A stretch of 64,000 bases of DNA. It comes from Anthopleura xanthogrammica (Eukaryota > Cnidaria > Anthozoa > Actiniaria > Actiniidae). The position numbers and the translations under genes are program-made. A model generated the notes under the pieces. The model saw only the letters and a program-made list of their open reading frames with translations, was not told the origin of the DNA and searched no databases. Positions within the stretch are counted from its first letter, which is position 1. Each line of letters starts with the position of its first letter. The stretch is from NCBI GenBank assembly GCA_964019055.1, contig OZ025221.1, positions 9,637,106 to 9,701,105 on the forward strand, in the 5' to 3' direction. Positions 10,332-23,800 of this stretch are shown here, piece by piece.

Positions 10332-13300
10332 CTAGTCCATGAAGAAGATATTATTAAAATGTGATGAGCTCAATCTCTTGACTTCCTCTGAAAGAAAAAA
10401 ATAGAAAATTGGCAATGAGCTAGTCTTATTGGACCATTTGGAAATAGGCCTTTTAGCTTGGGCATAATGTTTTCCGATTTCAAACCATCTGTCATTCCCT
10501 AGAGTATTATTTCTTTGTTTCACAGTTGTGCATGAGAATACACACGAACGTGGATACATGACTCAAGCAAAGAAGATCTTATTCTCAAGAGAATGACATG
10601 GTCTGAAATGGGAAAACATTACACCCAAGGTGAAGAGGTCTACCAATATACCTCTTACTCCCCCAGCCTTCTCTAGTGTGTTGGCAACCCCCCTACCCAA
10701 ATGTTTTTGTAAAAATTCGATAACCCATAAACCTTTTGGAAACAATATAACCTCATTTCTCTTGCACTAATAAATAAGTACCTTTCCACTGTTTTCACTG
10801 GTATGCGATGATCGAGACAACAGTTGTGACATGGAAATTGGGCAATACACTGCTGTCAATCAGAGAATGGAAACGTATCGAATAATTTGTTTGATTGACC
10901 GCAGTGTATTGCTCAATTTCTGTTGTCTCCATCAGAACTTTGCAGTGAAAATGGTGTTGAGTGCAGTAGAAAAATCCTCACCATTGATTTCAATAAGATT
11001 GGCACTCTTCTGATTCAATATTACGAAAAATTCTCTCTGATCTGACTTTCTTCCAACCACCCAGCAGTCAGACATGGTCTTCACGTATGTCTCACCATCT
11101 TCTTGGAAGCTAGAGAAAATAATCATGATAAAGATAATGTAGATTACAAAGGTTACCAAAATGAGGAGTGATGATGATACAGGTGGTGACGGTGATTGTG
11201 ATGGTGATGATTGATGATTGATGATTGATGATTGATGATTGATGATTGATGATTGATGATTGATGACGATGATGCTGATGATAATGATAGTGACTGGTGG
11301 TGGTGGTAGCGATGATGATTTTGATGTTGGCAATGATAGTGATGTCACTGCTTATGATGGTGATGATGGTATGATGATGATTATAATGGTGATGATGATA
11401 GTGAGGGTAATGGTAATGGTCAGGTGATAATGATATATGGTGATGGTAATAATGGCAGTGGTGCTGATGATGATGATAGATGAAAAACGTAACAATCAGT
11501 CACAACAAAACAATGATAGTTGAGTTACAAACTTTTGAAAGTCGGCACTGATATCCCCCATCAGCCTCATGATCTCTGGTGCGACACCAGACACCGAAGA
11601 CTTTTTGGAGTGAATTGAAGACTTCTGAGCCAAATTCATATGGTTGAAATAAATGTACCGATATTGCTGCTCTGATCTGAAATCACACAGAAAGAAGGAG
11701 AATTTCTTGAAAATAAAGACCTGACAGCAATTCCTGTCCTCTCCTCATTCAGTCTTAAACATCATCCTCTAGAATGAAGTACAGTGTTGGTAATTGTGAT
11801 GAAAATCCCATCACATCCTGTCTAATGGTCAGGGTGAGACTTTGCGAGACCCAATAACAAGGCTATTTTTTGTTAGACTGAGATACCTGTTCATCAATTT
11901 CCTTTGGTTTCAACTTCTTTCTTTGGTTGGAGACTCCCAGTTGGGGAAAAAACACTTAGTCTTTTAGACCTGCTAAATTTGACCGAAATTTTGCAAGACT
12001 GAATTATTTTTGAACCAATCAACACCCTTTCTAAGGTAATGCCCCTTTCTACCCTTTTTGCACAATGTTGCACCAACATCATTTTTAAGCCCTTGTAATA
12101 TTGTCTAAAGATTCCATACCCTAATTGCTTCTTGGCGGTCTGTTCACAGATGATATTAGCAAGGTTTGTGAGCTGAGGGCCAATGAATGAGTCCAGTTTT
12201 CTGTAGAACTCTACACTTGGATTTGGAGCTGCAAAACAAGAACAAATAACAATTCTCATTGCTTTACTCAACTTACTCATTTTTCATCTAAATGTTCTTA
12301 TTTTTTAAGAAAGCCTTAAGTCATTTCCATGCATGTTAATATTGAGACATTTTGTAGGGTTTTTGAGACATATCTTTGCCTGAATACATCTCAATTTTGA
12401 AATATACTTCATTTCTTTTGCACTATAGATATCTTGGACAAGACACTGAAAATTTCTGCCCTACTAGAGGTTTTTAGTTTTGAGTGGGGGCTAATCGGGG
12501 AAAAGCCCCACCCCTCTGAAATATTGAAATTCCAGCTCTCGAAAATGTAATTTCCAGTATTTTGAGGGGCAACTTCAACACATTAATTCATGTCAAAGCT
12601 TTAGGCAACTCATAACAGAAAATCATTTTTGGTGAAAAAAAAACATGGGGGGGAGGGGGGGCTAAGCTGCCCAAGACCCTCTCCCTCTGTGGTCCCTGAT
12701 GTGTAGGTTATCATGCTTACCAGCAATCAGAAGACATATTGTTGCATCTAAAGCCTAGAAAAATAATCATATATTAGCTTCTGCAGCTACAACTACGATG
12801 GGCGGGGCAGCACTACAACATCTGCCCATTCTCATTCTCACTAACTCTTGACCCCAGAATCCAGAATATTCTTTAAATTATTTTCTCATTCAAATGTTTT
12901 ATAGTGTGATTTGCAAAAGTATGGCCACTTTTAATATATTGGATTCTTTTATGCACTTGCTTTTTGCTGCAAAACAAGCTTTTACTGGCCTTTTTTTGTA
13001 AAAGCAGACAGCTTCACATCAAATATGTTAGTTTATCACATCTCAGGAAAAACAATAGAAATAAAATTTCAACAAATCAGCATTTAATACTTTGTCCTGT
13101 ATATCAAAATGGCAAGATGTCTTTGTACCCAATAGAAATTAGAAACAAATTACAGTTTCAAAAGTATTAAAATGTTTGAGTATTGATGGATAGCAACAAG
13201 AAGGAAATTTTTTTTCAAATTAATAAAAAAAATTTAATCTGAATTTTTTTTAAATTTCGCCATATAATTACTAGTTATGAATGTTGAAATAAAAGTTATA

Positions 13301-16300
13301 GGATAATAGCCGCAAATTCGGCATTTAAAAAACTCCTACGATCCGGGAGAATCCAGTTCAAATCGAAGTCCATTCCAGTCCAGCCATGCACGGTTCCGGA
13401 TTTTCCAAAATAAAAAACTCTCAAAACTCAGAAACTAGAGGCATAAATCAGATTTTAGAGGTTAGGCACGTTTTTGCTATACATTAAGGTTGTCTATACC
13501 CTTTCAAAAGCTGAAATTTTGACAATTTTTTTTTTGTGATCCAAGATCCAGTCAACCTACTTCCAGTCCAATCTCAACAATAAAAAACTCTTAAAATGCT
13601 GGATTTAGAAAACAAAAAAATTAATTTTAGAGTTATAGCATCTTTTTTACACATTGTGCAGTAATTCCTTTGAGAATCATTAAATAATGCTGTCTAACTA
13701 ATGTGGTCTGAAATGGGAAAACATTTCACCCAAGCTGAAGTGTCCCACTCCAAATATAGCATAATGAAATTTATGAGTACGGCTACAAATCTGCCATTGT
13801 GGACAGGAGCAAAATCCCAGGAAATAAATACTGACGACAAAATGACTGTAATAATACTCGCTATTATTATGGATACCAAGTGACAGTTCTGAAGGTGTAT
13901 GCTGATAATGAGAGTTGACTGTATCTTGCAATTGTGTAGGTCACAGATACATGTACATGCAAAGCAGACATTACCTTATAACAAACCAGAATCAGCTCTT
14001 CTTGTTCAGCGTCCGTGTTCACAAAGATACGGGGTGGTTTCCTTGGTGTTGGGATGTCATTCAGTTCTGACGGACCCGTGATAAACCTGTTACCATGACA
14101 ACAGTAAAGATCGTTGATAAAATACCCAGAAATCGTAGATTGGCAAACCATTACCATGACAATGTTCAGTAAAGATTATTGATAAATATCACAATTCATA
14201 AATATCTAGAAACCACAATAAATCCCTTGCAGCACTTCAGAATGCAGCTCAATTTGGAGGACAAAACTATAGGTTTCCAATTCTCAGGAAATTGAATTTT
14301 TTTGTTTTGTCCTCCTGTGACTTTTCACACTAATACAAAAGTTGCTCTATCAGTCTGTGATAGATTAATGAAGCTCATGAAATATCAACTACATTAGTCT
14401 CAGTCTAAAACTTATTTCATAGTGAAGCAGCACATTTGATAGAGCGGTTCAAAACTGGATGGATAAATGCAAAATTAACTTCATTGCATACAGTACCTTC
14501 CATGATGTGATTTTGGTTGTACAACTACGTATCCTTGAGAAGTCTTATCTATTAACTTGAGACAAAATATATTCAATTAATTATATACATGGGGGAGGTA
14601 TGGTTGTAATTTCTGGGTCCAGCCTTACCTCAGAGTCCACAGTTGATGGGAACAAACTCGTAACAAGATATTTAAACATTATTCTCATGTCTTCTTGTTC
14701 TAAACCACTCCTAACAAACAAAGCAAGGGATATAAATTTTAGGCCACTTGAGTCATTTTTACCATCATGGGTTGCCTGTGTCATCATAACCATAAATTAA
14801 CGTTTTTTTTAATCGTTGTGAACTGTGCTGAGACCCAACCCCCATACCATCCCTGATTAAACAGCACTACTTACCAAACAAGTTTATCAGAGTAAAGGAA
14901 AGCTGTGTACTTAACTGGACTGCGATGAAATAGGAGAAAGAGAATGAGATAAAATGAAAATTCACATATTACGAGATAAAAAAACTGACAACCATCACTC
15001 CCCATATGGGGCTCTTCTGTGAGGTTTGCTCCACATGCACAACCACTATTTTCAACTCACATGTTGATTTTTATGGAGGGAGGAAAACCAAGCTGGCATA
15101 AAATTTAACTTACGAAAATGTGTGTTCCACTAAATTAACAAAGGACTGGACTTTTAAGAATGTGTTCTTGTCTAGAGGAAGAAACTGGATACCTTAGAAA
15201 GGAGAATTAAATAGAACATGAGAATCACAATGACAGATATTATTATGTATTATTAAAAGATATTACCTGAGAATACATCTAGTAAATCAAAATTAGAAAC
15301 ATTCAAAGTCTGTAGGTACTGAAAAGAAAAAAAATATTAATGTTAGTGTTTTATTTCTTGGTTAACTATGATGATAATGATGACAGTGATGACAATGACG
15401 ACGATGGTGATGATGATGATGATGATGGTGATGATGATTGATGATGGTGATATTGATGATTGATGATGATGGTGATGATGGTGATGATGATGATTGATGA
15501 TGATGATGGTGATGATTGATGATTGATGATGATGGTGATGATGATGATGGTGATGACGATGATGATGATGATTGATGATGATGATGGTGATGATGATGAT
15601 TGATGATGATGATGATTGGTGGTAATGATAATGATGATGATAATAATGATGATAGCATGGATGATGATAATGGTGATAATGATGGTGATAATGCATGATG
15701 ATGCCAATGATGGTGATGATGAAGATGATTATAATGATGATTTGCAATGTTGATGATGATAAGGATAATTTTCACTTTGATACGATAATGATGGTGGTGG
15801 TAAAGGATGGTGAAGATTATGATGATGATGATGACAATAATTTATGATCACAATCATGATGATAATGAATGATAACGTTGGTGATGATGAATAATGTGTA
15901 AGATATTAACAAAATACTCACATGTGTATAAAAATAGTCTGCTCTTTTCCGTAGCGCATCTCTGCTGTACGTCGTTACAAGGTAAGAAAATGTTCCATTA
16001 AACAACTGCAACAGAAGATTTAAAATATATCAAGATGAACCATCATCTAAGCATCAAAATTTTTTCATCTGGTTAAAGAGATAACTTACTCTGAACATCT
16101 TGTAAGCTTGCTTGAGTACTGCATCTAAAATACTGTCCTAAAAAAGAAAAAAAATGTCTCCATTGAAGTTATGCAATACCACAAAATGTAATTCAGATTT
16201 ATGTGTAAGAAAGGTAGACAAGCAGACAGACAGACAGACAGACATCAAGCTGATTCTTACCACTACATCTTCATCATGGTATTCAACAACTTTTTTGCCA

Positions 16301-17491
16301 TCTTTTGAAATTTTTTCACTAAAAGGAATGCTTACAGTCTAGAAAAAAAAGATAGAATATTCATTATTAACAAAATTAATCTTCAAATTTCTATGAATCT
16401 TCAAGTTTTATTGAATTCTGAAACAACCTCAAGGCTAATCTAAGTCAAGGTATGGCTATCTCACAGATTGAATTACAATCTCTCACAATGGGTGGCACTA
16501 ACAATGGCTGTGATACTATATCTGAGCTCAACATCTTACCATGACCATCCAATATCCTGGTTCTGGTTCATAGAATGTTTGTCTTGTTTTCTGTGTGTGT
16601 ACGGCCTCACAGGGCTTCTCTGGAGCAAATGTCCTGTCAAACATCAATGATATACACATTTTATAACAAAAATATCCTTACCACTGCCATGGGGGGAGGG
16701 GGGGGGTGGAATTTCCTATGGGTGGGGAGGGTCTGAGGAGGGTATATAATTTGTGTAGTCCCAGAAAAATATCCATGCCTCACCCATGGAAGGGATTATA
16801 ATTTCCAAGGGGTGGAGAGGGTCTGAGTAGGGTATTTTTTGTAGTTCTAGTAGATATCCATACCTCCCCCATGGAAGGGATTGAAATTTCCAAGGGGTGG
16901 GGAGGGTCTGAGGAGGGTATATTGTGTAGTTCCAGTAGATATTCATACCTCCCCCATGGAGGGGGATTGGAATTTCCAAGGAGTGGGGAGGGTATGTTTT
17001 GGTTCAATCTTTAATGGCCTTTCTAAGAGAAGAGGTAAGTATATCATGGCTTTTCTGGAACGGGATTTATGTTTCGTTTTCTACAACTTACTCAGTGAAT
17101 TTTATCAGTGCTTCGGACAAACCAATATTCCTTATTTTCTTATCAATATCTTCTTCAGTTGGGATGTAAATAATAATCTTTTCATGCTCCTACAAAACAA
17201 ACGTAATGTCAACAAATTTCATAATGGGGAAGACAACCCTGCGAATCTTTGATAAATTTCCGCCTCCCTCCAAAATTTGTGTACAAGTACAAACACAACA
17301 CAGATATTTTGCAAGCAAAAGGAAGTACATTTTGAGCAAAAATTCTGAACTCTACGCTGCATTCTCGGAATATAAAAATGTCTAGTATATAATAAGTATA
17401 TTTAGCTTCTTACCATTCCTTCTTTTGGTCCAAAATCCGAGTTAAAGGCAAAGAAACTCACTAGACCCGGCGAAGTCTTCATGGTCGCCAT
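10332..17491 (-). CDS. CCZ1: CCZ1, vacuolar/endosomal fusion protein (Mon1-Ccz1 Rab7 GEF subunit)
   Basis: With MON1, CCZ1 forms the exchange factor that loads Rab7 on maturing endosomes. Seventeen exons join without a frame break to 455 codons (human is about 480). From the 5' end: 17414-17491, 17092-17189, 16540-16633, 16261-16338, 16090-16137, 15922-16005, 15267-15318, 15114-15192, 14875-14919, 14629-14710, 14497-14543, 13975-14086, 12721-12754, 12120-12228, 11533-11676, 10982-11109, 10332-10387. Family blocks in order: SFFAFNSDFGPKEG at the N-terminus (longin region), YWMVMV, LFNGTF, KYTAFLYSDKLVWSGLEQED, RFITGP, IFVNTD, LDSFIGPQLTNLA, YIYFNHMNLA, MSDCWVVGRKSDQREF, and NNIFFMD at the end. 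The short exon 14497-14543 uses an unremarkable acceptor and is the least certain. Introns carry a 78-85-bp minisatellite, GAT-type microsatellites and MITEs. The start codon overlaps AAGATGGCG, a YY1-like motif. Confidence 0.95.
10450..10635. mobile_element. MITE copy in the last CCZ1 intron
   Basis: Inverted ends: ATGTTTTCCGATTTCAAACCA on the left and TGGTCTGAAATGGGAAAACAT on the right, about 185 bp apart. Internal matches to the copies at 10140 and 57210 (CATTCCC..GAGTATTATT, and ATTCTCAAGAGAATGACATGG). It sits inside the intron between CCZ1 exons 16 and 17. Confidence 0.65.
11165..11480. repeat. GAT-rich microsatellite with a TTGATGA heptamer core
   Basis: Degenerate GAT/GGT simple sequence in CCZ1 intron 15, with several perfect TTGATGA heptamers at about 11206-11260. 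Open frames across it on the minus strand are repeat artefacts apart from the true CCZ1 exon at 10982-11109. Confidence 0.85.
14089..14102 (+). promoter_or_regulatory. X-box-like palindrome in a CCZ1 intron
   Basis: GTTACCATGACAAC matches the X-box form. It is followed about 60 bp later by a diverged tandem copy of the same neighbourhood (ATTACCATGACAATG near 14150). It lies just upstream of the acceptor of CCZ1 exon 12, so function is uncertain. Confidence 0.35.
14224..14316 (+). mobile_element. Partial foldback MITE, CCCTTGCAGCAC family
   Basis: Contains GCAGCTCAATTTGGAGGACA followed by an inverted TTTTGTCCTCC, as in the fuller copies at 62064-62200 and 63078-63212. The right arm is truncated. 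Confidence 0.55.
15360..15900. repeat. Long GAT/ATG microsatellite in a CCZ1 intron
   Basis: About 540 bp of near-continuous GATGAT repeat with GGT and AAT interruptions, lying between the CCZ1 exons at 15267-15318 and 15922-16005. The His- and Ser-rich open frames on the minus strand are translations of this repeat. Confidence 0.9.
16690..17000 (+). repeat. 78-85-bp minisatellite, TCCAAGGGGTGGGGAGGGTC family
   Basis: Four diverged units in a CCZ1 intron. Each carries GTGTAGTTCCAGTAGATATC-like sequence, CTCCCCCATGGA, TTTCCAAGGGGTGG and GGAGGGTCTGAGGAGGGTAT. The same unit occurs at about 26680-26770 (3' of EXOC7) and twice at about 49950-50170 (TEDC2 intron 3). Confidence 0.85.
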
Positions 17492-17880
17492 CTTGGATCT
17501 TTTTGTTGTGATTGCATCACAGGGAACCCAAGCTTGGTTTTTGCTTCTGCCTTTCTCATTAACTTTTTTTTTTTAAAGGCGCGAAAAATATTGCACTAAA
17601 ACTGGGCTCCAGCTATAAGTAACAGGGAAAAAGAATAGTAGAGGAGAAAAACAATCTCAAATTTTCCAAGAAAATCTTGGAAAAAATATGATTTAAAAAA
17701 ACAAGCTTGGGCTCCCTGTGGATCACTTACACTGAGGGCGGAAATCCAAGATGGCCGCAAATAACAAACGTTTGTAGTTCTCTTGAAAAACCCTCCAAAA
17801 TGCAAAAAGAAGTTATCTTTTAGCCTCCTTAAAGGGACTGAATTATAAACTAGTTTATAAAGTATCATTTAGTAGCCATC
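17492..17880. promoter_or_regulatory. Bidirectional promoter between CCZ1 and EXOC7
   Basis: The two start codons point away from each other across 389 bp, so both promoters must lie here. An E2F-like GGCGCGAAAA is at 17578-17587. YY1-like AAGATGGC occurs both over the CCZ1 start and at about 17750-17757. A poly-T run precedes the E2F-like site. The motifs are visible; their use is inferred. Confidence 0.6.
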
Positions 17881-20800
17881 ATGGACGATATTTCAGTGAA
17901 GAAGAAGGAAATAGAGGAGAAGTTGAAGCAGGTATTGAATGAAGAATTTTTGACATTTGGGAAGCTTAAAATTCCATGTCGAGTTGCAGGAAGGGAAGTA
18001 GACGATATTTAAATCTGTTGTTTTGGGTGTTTAGGAGAAGATGACACTGTCATTTCTGAAAGAAAGTCTAACAAAGAGTGACCAAATTACAAAAAATATG
18101 GTAAGATAAAGTTTGTACACTTTTATTGAAGGGAAATCTCGGAAGGAAGGGGAGTATAAACGAGATGAATTACTCGCAGTATCTTACAGCATATTGTTTA
18201 TTTTTGCAGCTTAATATCCTGGCGTCATTTGAGACTCGTATTCACAAGCTGGAAGATACTATTGTGCCAGTACATAAAGAAACTATAGATTTGCAAAGAA
18301 GACAAAACAGTATCCTTGTAATAGATTTTACCCCTTTCTACCACCACCCACCCCTCCCCTCAAATAGGGAGATTCAAAATATACTATCAATAAGCTATAA
18401 AACACCATAAGCAATCCATTTGTGGGAACCAATTGATGGGTTGCAATCGTTCCAACGTGGCGGCCAAGCTTGTGTTATAAAGAATGGATCATTGTAATGA
18501 GAAGTCTATTGTTAAACCAAAAGCATGGCTGCCATGACATGACATGCAATCAAAGAATTAAGGGGGCTTGGTGATAGTACACTTGTTTCTCACCCCTGGG
18601 GTCTCAGGTTTGATTCAAGGACTCGGCATTGCATGATTCAAGAGGTTTTATCTGGGTATAACTTCTTCAGTTTTCCTCCTTCCACAAAAATAGGTCAGTT
18701 GAGATTATTCTTTGACATGATATTGAGATATTGACATGTCTTTGTCGGCATTAGACCATGTTATCAGCTACCATCATGTGTACTCCAATACAGAACATGT
18801 CATCAGAGAAGCGTAAGTATTCAATTCATTCCAGTCTCTGAAATACTCTTGCTTTGCCTCTTTTACTCTTTTATTCCCTTGAGTTACTATCACATGTGAG
18901 TCGAGTAGGTTTGGTTTCTCTCTTGATTCAAGTTTTTTCTCTGGGTTCTCCAGTTTTCCTCCCTCCACAAAACCCGACTTGCTAAATTTTTATTTGATCT
19001 GTGAGTTAGCAATACCCTGCAAATCAGCCTAGAGGTTATTTCAGGGTTTGTTCTGTGAGTTAGCTGTGCCATGACTTAGATTACCCCAGAGGTTGTTTCA
19101 GGCTTTGATAACATTAAAGGTTTATACAGTGCTACATAAAATACCACCCCCTTACCTACCCCTCATTATACCCCTATTGTACTTATAAACACTACAGAAG
19201 GGATGATACCTTACCCTCCCCACCCTCCTCAACCTCCTCACCCTCCTCAACCTCCCCACCCTCCTACATGCTTTTGGCTATCAAATAAAGCTTTTAATTC
19301 TTATGTGTCAATTATGATTTTCTTTCAGACCGACAGGTAACTTAGAGACATATATCAAGAACCTTGAAAGAGTCATAGATGCTATTGAATTCTTCACTCA
19401 GAATAACCCAAACTGCCTTGAAATGACTCACTTGGTAAGCTTTCATTCCTTGTTGCTCATTTTCACCATCACATCTGTCTCATAAGGTTTGTCTGGTCAC
19501 CAGTGGTCCCAGTGATGAACTCTGTGGAAAACCATTCAATTTTTATTTAATAATAACATTGAAGCCAAGGAAAGTTAGTTTGGTACTCTTTAGATAGAAG
19601 TTATTAGTGTTAGTAGTCATCTAACATACTTTAAAATATTTTCAAGACTTCACTAAGAGAGTTTGGCCGGGAGTCACTGGAAAAGGAATTCAGAATGTTA
19701 CTAAACAGGCACAGCAAACCAGTGCCTGGTAATGTCATCCTGGATTGTATTGGAAATGAGGAAGGTGAGATATTTTTAATATATTTGCTGTTCAGTCAGA
19801 GATATAAAAGAAATATTGTGAAATCTTCACAGGAACTAAATCTGTTTTTTTTTCTTCACTTATCTTGTGTCTACTTGTGTATTCCAGGTCAGATCGGAGA
19901 AGAACTTAATGTTGAACATTTACCAGGTACTGCACTTATTTTGATTTCATTGTTCTTACTCCCTCCTAGTGACTCCTTTACTAGCACCCCTTCATTACCT
20001 GCACTGCATATAATTTCTACACAATACCAATCTTTATTTTCAGAAAGGGTTGTTGAAGACCTCAGCACTATCTCAAACTGGTTAACTGGACCAGGAAAAA
20101 CCAACTCCTTGGATTTCATGAGTGTGTATGCACAGATTAGATCAAGCACCTTGGTGCGCTCCATGCAGGGGTGAGTAAGGCCATTATTTCTCACTTCGAA
20201 ATGCAGGTGGCATAGCTCTCATCTCACCAATGCAACCTTGTGAACTTTGTGTCACGTGAATAGAGGTGCTTGCTGGTTCTCTCCTGTGCTTCAAAGGTTT
20301 TTCTCAGGTTTTTCAAGTTTTCCTCCCTCCGCAAAAATCAACTTCTAGATTCCTATTATAATTTAAAGAATGAAGAGCCAAGTACTGTCAATCATCTTTG
20401 CCATAAAATAGAACAAAACCCTATGTTTCAATGTCAAGTCAAAGTATCTTAAAGTTTTTATTTTGTTACAGAATTAATGAGGTCAGAATGATGGACGGCA
20501 CACATGTAAGTATTGCAATATTTTTGAGTCAATTCTGGTTTTTAAACAATTAAAGAAAATTAATATTTAAACAATTATTAAAAGTGTTAAACATTTTCTT
20601 TGCAGTCAAGTGGAAGATTCAAAGCAAGCTCAGGTATGCTTTTCAAATTTTTGTCATTGCTGTTTCTTGTTTATTTCATCGACAGTAAATTTGTCAAATT
20701 GTTTCAAGTCCAGGCATTTGGGTCAGCAACTTGCAGTAAATGTATAGAAACTGATGCAAATGCCACGAATTGAAACAATATTATTGTTTGAAGGCAATAG

Positions 20801-23800
20801 AGTGTAATTCTGATGTCTACTATATCTGATATAATTTTCCTCATATACAATGCTTTAATGTTGTTAGGTGTCAGTACGCCAACTAGAAAGGGGATAAGCA
20901 AGAAAAATAAGTAAGAACTTTGTTATAATTATACTGTAAATGCAGAAAGCATTGAGAGCATGTTTAAGCTGTTTATCAAGTCATAAATGATTGTATTACC
21001 AAGTGTTGTTTTTTCTTTTCTTGTAGCTTAAGAAGAGTTCCATCAAAACCAATGGAATTCAGTAAGTGTAGTAAATCAGAAATTGTATCAGAAATTATGT
21101 AACTATATACTAGTTATTTTTTGCCATCCATCTGTTTGTCTATCCATCTTTTTATCAATCCATCATTCATTTTCCTTTCATAATAATCCATTCATTATTT
21201 CATTCATTTTCACATTCTTTCCAGGCCGTAGAACATCCTCCCTACAAACGTCTTTGGCGTTTGACTCCAAAGATGGAAAAGAAGAACACAAAGATGAGAA
21301 AAGGTATTATACTAAGTAATCAAAACTCCATAATATTATACAGTTGAATCTCTCGTAAGTGATGACCTGAGAAAATCAAAAATGTGGTCATAACTTGAGC
21401 TGGTCACTAAAGAGAATGGGCTCTCATAAGCAGCGATGCAAACAGGGTTTCAAGATCATAACTAGAGCAGGTCGCTTACGAAAGTGGTTGCAAAGAGAGG
21501 GTCGACTGCATGTGATAAAGAACTTATTAAAATATGTTCTGAATTAAAAAGATCTCCCTAAATTAAGTTTCATTTAGTAATAGTAGAATTTTGTTTATTT
21601 TTGTAGTGACATTGATGCATCTGGTTATGTGTTGTCATGCAAAGCTCTGCTCAAACTCATAGAGGTATGGATTACAGATTAAATATTGTATTCTGTCTTT
21701 GTACCCCCCATACCATCTCTTGATTTCCCATATTCCCACCCACTGCCTCATCTACATCCTCCTTGGTCAGAAAGATTCCCCAGGGATAATGAATGAATAA
21801 TGATCAATTCCAAATCATTAAATGATGCATTTTCTGGTGAATTGCAAGAACAGTGCCCCAGATGACTTGTTGACTGAATGTTGGCTGTGGTCTGTCGGCT
21901 GTGGTCTGTCGGCTGTGGTCTGTTACTCCATCAACAATCCACTATCACCCAGTGTTGCACAGCCGACAGTTTTTAAAAGAAAAGATGCAACTTAACAGTC
22001 AACAAACAGCCCCCCAATGGTGGACATGTTGTTAGCTCACCAACATCATACAGTCAGTTCACCTTTAATGTGGCCAATAGCTTACCATTGTAAGATCTAC
22101 AAACAGCCAACAGTCGATCGACAGGATATCTGGGGCACTGATCTTGTGTTTTACCAAAATTTAATGTTCTTTCATTCATGACTTGAGGGCCGTAAGTTAG
22201 ATAACCAAATGGGTTAATACGTCACCCTCTTTAAATAAAGTTTATTGTATTGTATTGTACTTACAGAGTGAGCGTGAACTCATGAAGCCAGTCATTCCAG
22301 AAGAACATCAAAATGCTATCTTTGACAAACTGATTGAAGCTGCGACTGATGCCTTCATGGCAGAAGGGGAGGTTAGTTAGTTGACTTCAAATTTAATAAT
22401 AGTCAAAAATATCCTCTAATATCAGTCCTGTTGACAAAAAAAATGTAAATGGGACTCTGAAAAAAAATTTCTTTGATAATTATATCAACAATTTCCACTT
22501 ACCAACCTCTCGCCAACACCTTAGCAACCACTCACTGACACCTTACCAGCCACTCACTGACACCTTACCAACCACTCACTGACACCTTACCAACCACTCA
22601 CTGACACCTTACCAACCACTCACTGACACCTTACCAACCACTCACTGACACCTTACCAACCACTCACTGACACCTTACCAACCACTCACTGACACCTTAC
22701 CAACCACTCACTGACACCTTACCAACCACTCACTGACACCTTACCAACCACTCACTGACACCTTACCAACCACTCACTGACACCTTACCAACACCTTACT
22801 GACACCTTACCAACCACTCACTGACACCTTACCAACCACTCACTGACACCTTACCAACCACTCACTGACACCTTACCAACCACTCACTGACACCTTACCA
22901 ACCACTCACTGACACCTTACCAACACCTTACTGACACCTTACCAACCACTCACTGACACCTTACCAACACCTTACTGTACAGTGCAGATTGGTCACAATA
23001 GCCATTAGTCTCTGTCATTTGTAATTTCTTATATTATTTTGGTATCAAATTGTTCTGTCATCAGACCATCATCAATACTCTGAAACGGTTCATCACCAAG
23101 CACAACTATTCGTCAATCATGCAGACCTTCCCGATACTCAAACAATTCCGTCAGATACATCCTCATTTTGATGACATTCTACAGGTAAGTAATTTGACCT
23201 CAAACTAAAAATCCTTAGCACATAATCTTTGAGGTCTAACCTTTCCTGATCCAGTCATAATTACAATGATTTTTGCTTGGTAGGATACCACACCAAAGAC
23301 AAGAAAACGCTTCCCAAATCTTATCCGTGTCCTGGAGGTGACGGTGAGTTCATTGACTTTATCGAGAGATATTTTCTGAAACTATATATTCCTTTGATGG
23401 TTATTTAATGAGATGCTAACATTTATTGAAAGATTTTTCCTTTGTTTATTTCAACAGTCATCTCGTGCCTTGGAAGAGTTCGCTGATGGAATAAAGGTTA
23501 GAAGAGATCCACTAACCTTGACAATAAACAGATTAAGATTCCCATTTTTCCTTCCTGCAAATGGCAAACATGGCCACATTTTCATCCTGTATTTCATTTT
23601 ACCTTTTGCAAACCCTTTTCTCCAAAGACAAACATTCTTTTGTTTATCTGGTACTTGGAGATTTGATATCACACCAGTTTGCAAGGGGCATCCAGGAGAT
23701 TCTGCAGGGGGAGGGACAAGGTAGTCTCATGAAAATAATACTAACCATTGGCACTATAACTTATGGTGGACCATGGGCAATGTTCTTTATGAAGTAATCC

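Noticed and set aside
15343..15775. His/Ser-rich open frames on the minus strand
   Set aside because: They follow the GAT microsatellite in all three frames and fall in a CCZ1 intron.
22495..22975. Possible CRISPR-like array
   Set aside because: The 22-bp units are directly adjacent without unique spacers, and the DNA is animal nuclear; it is a minisatellite.
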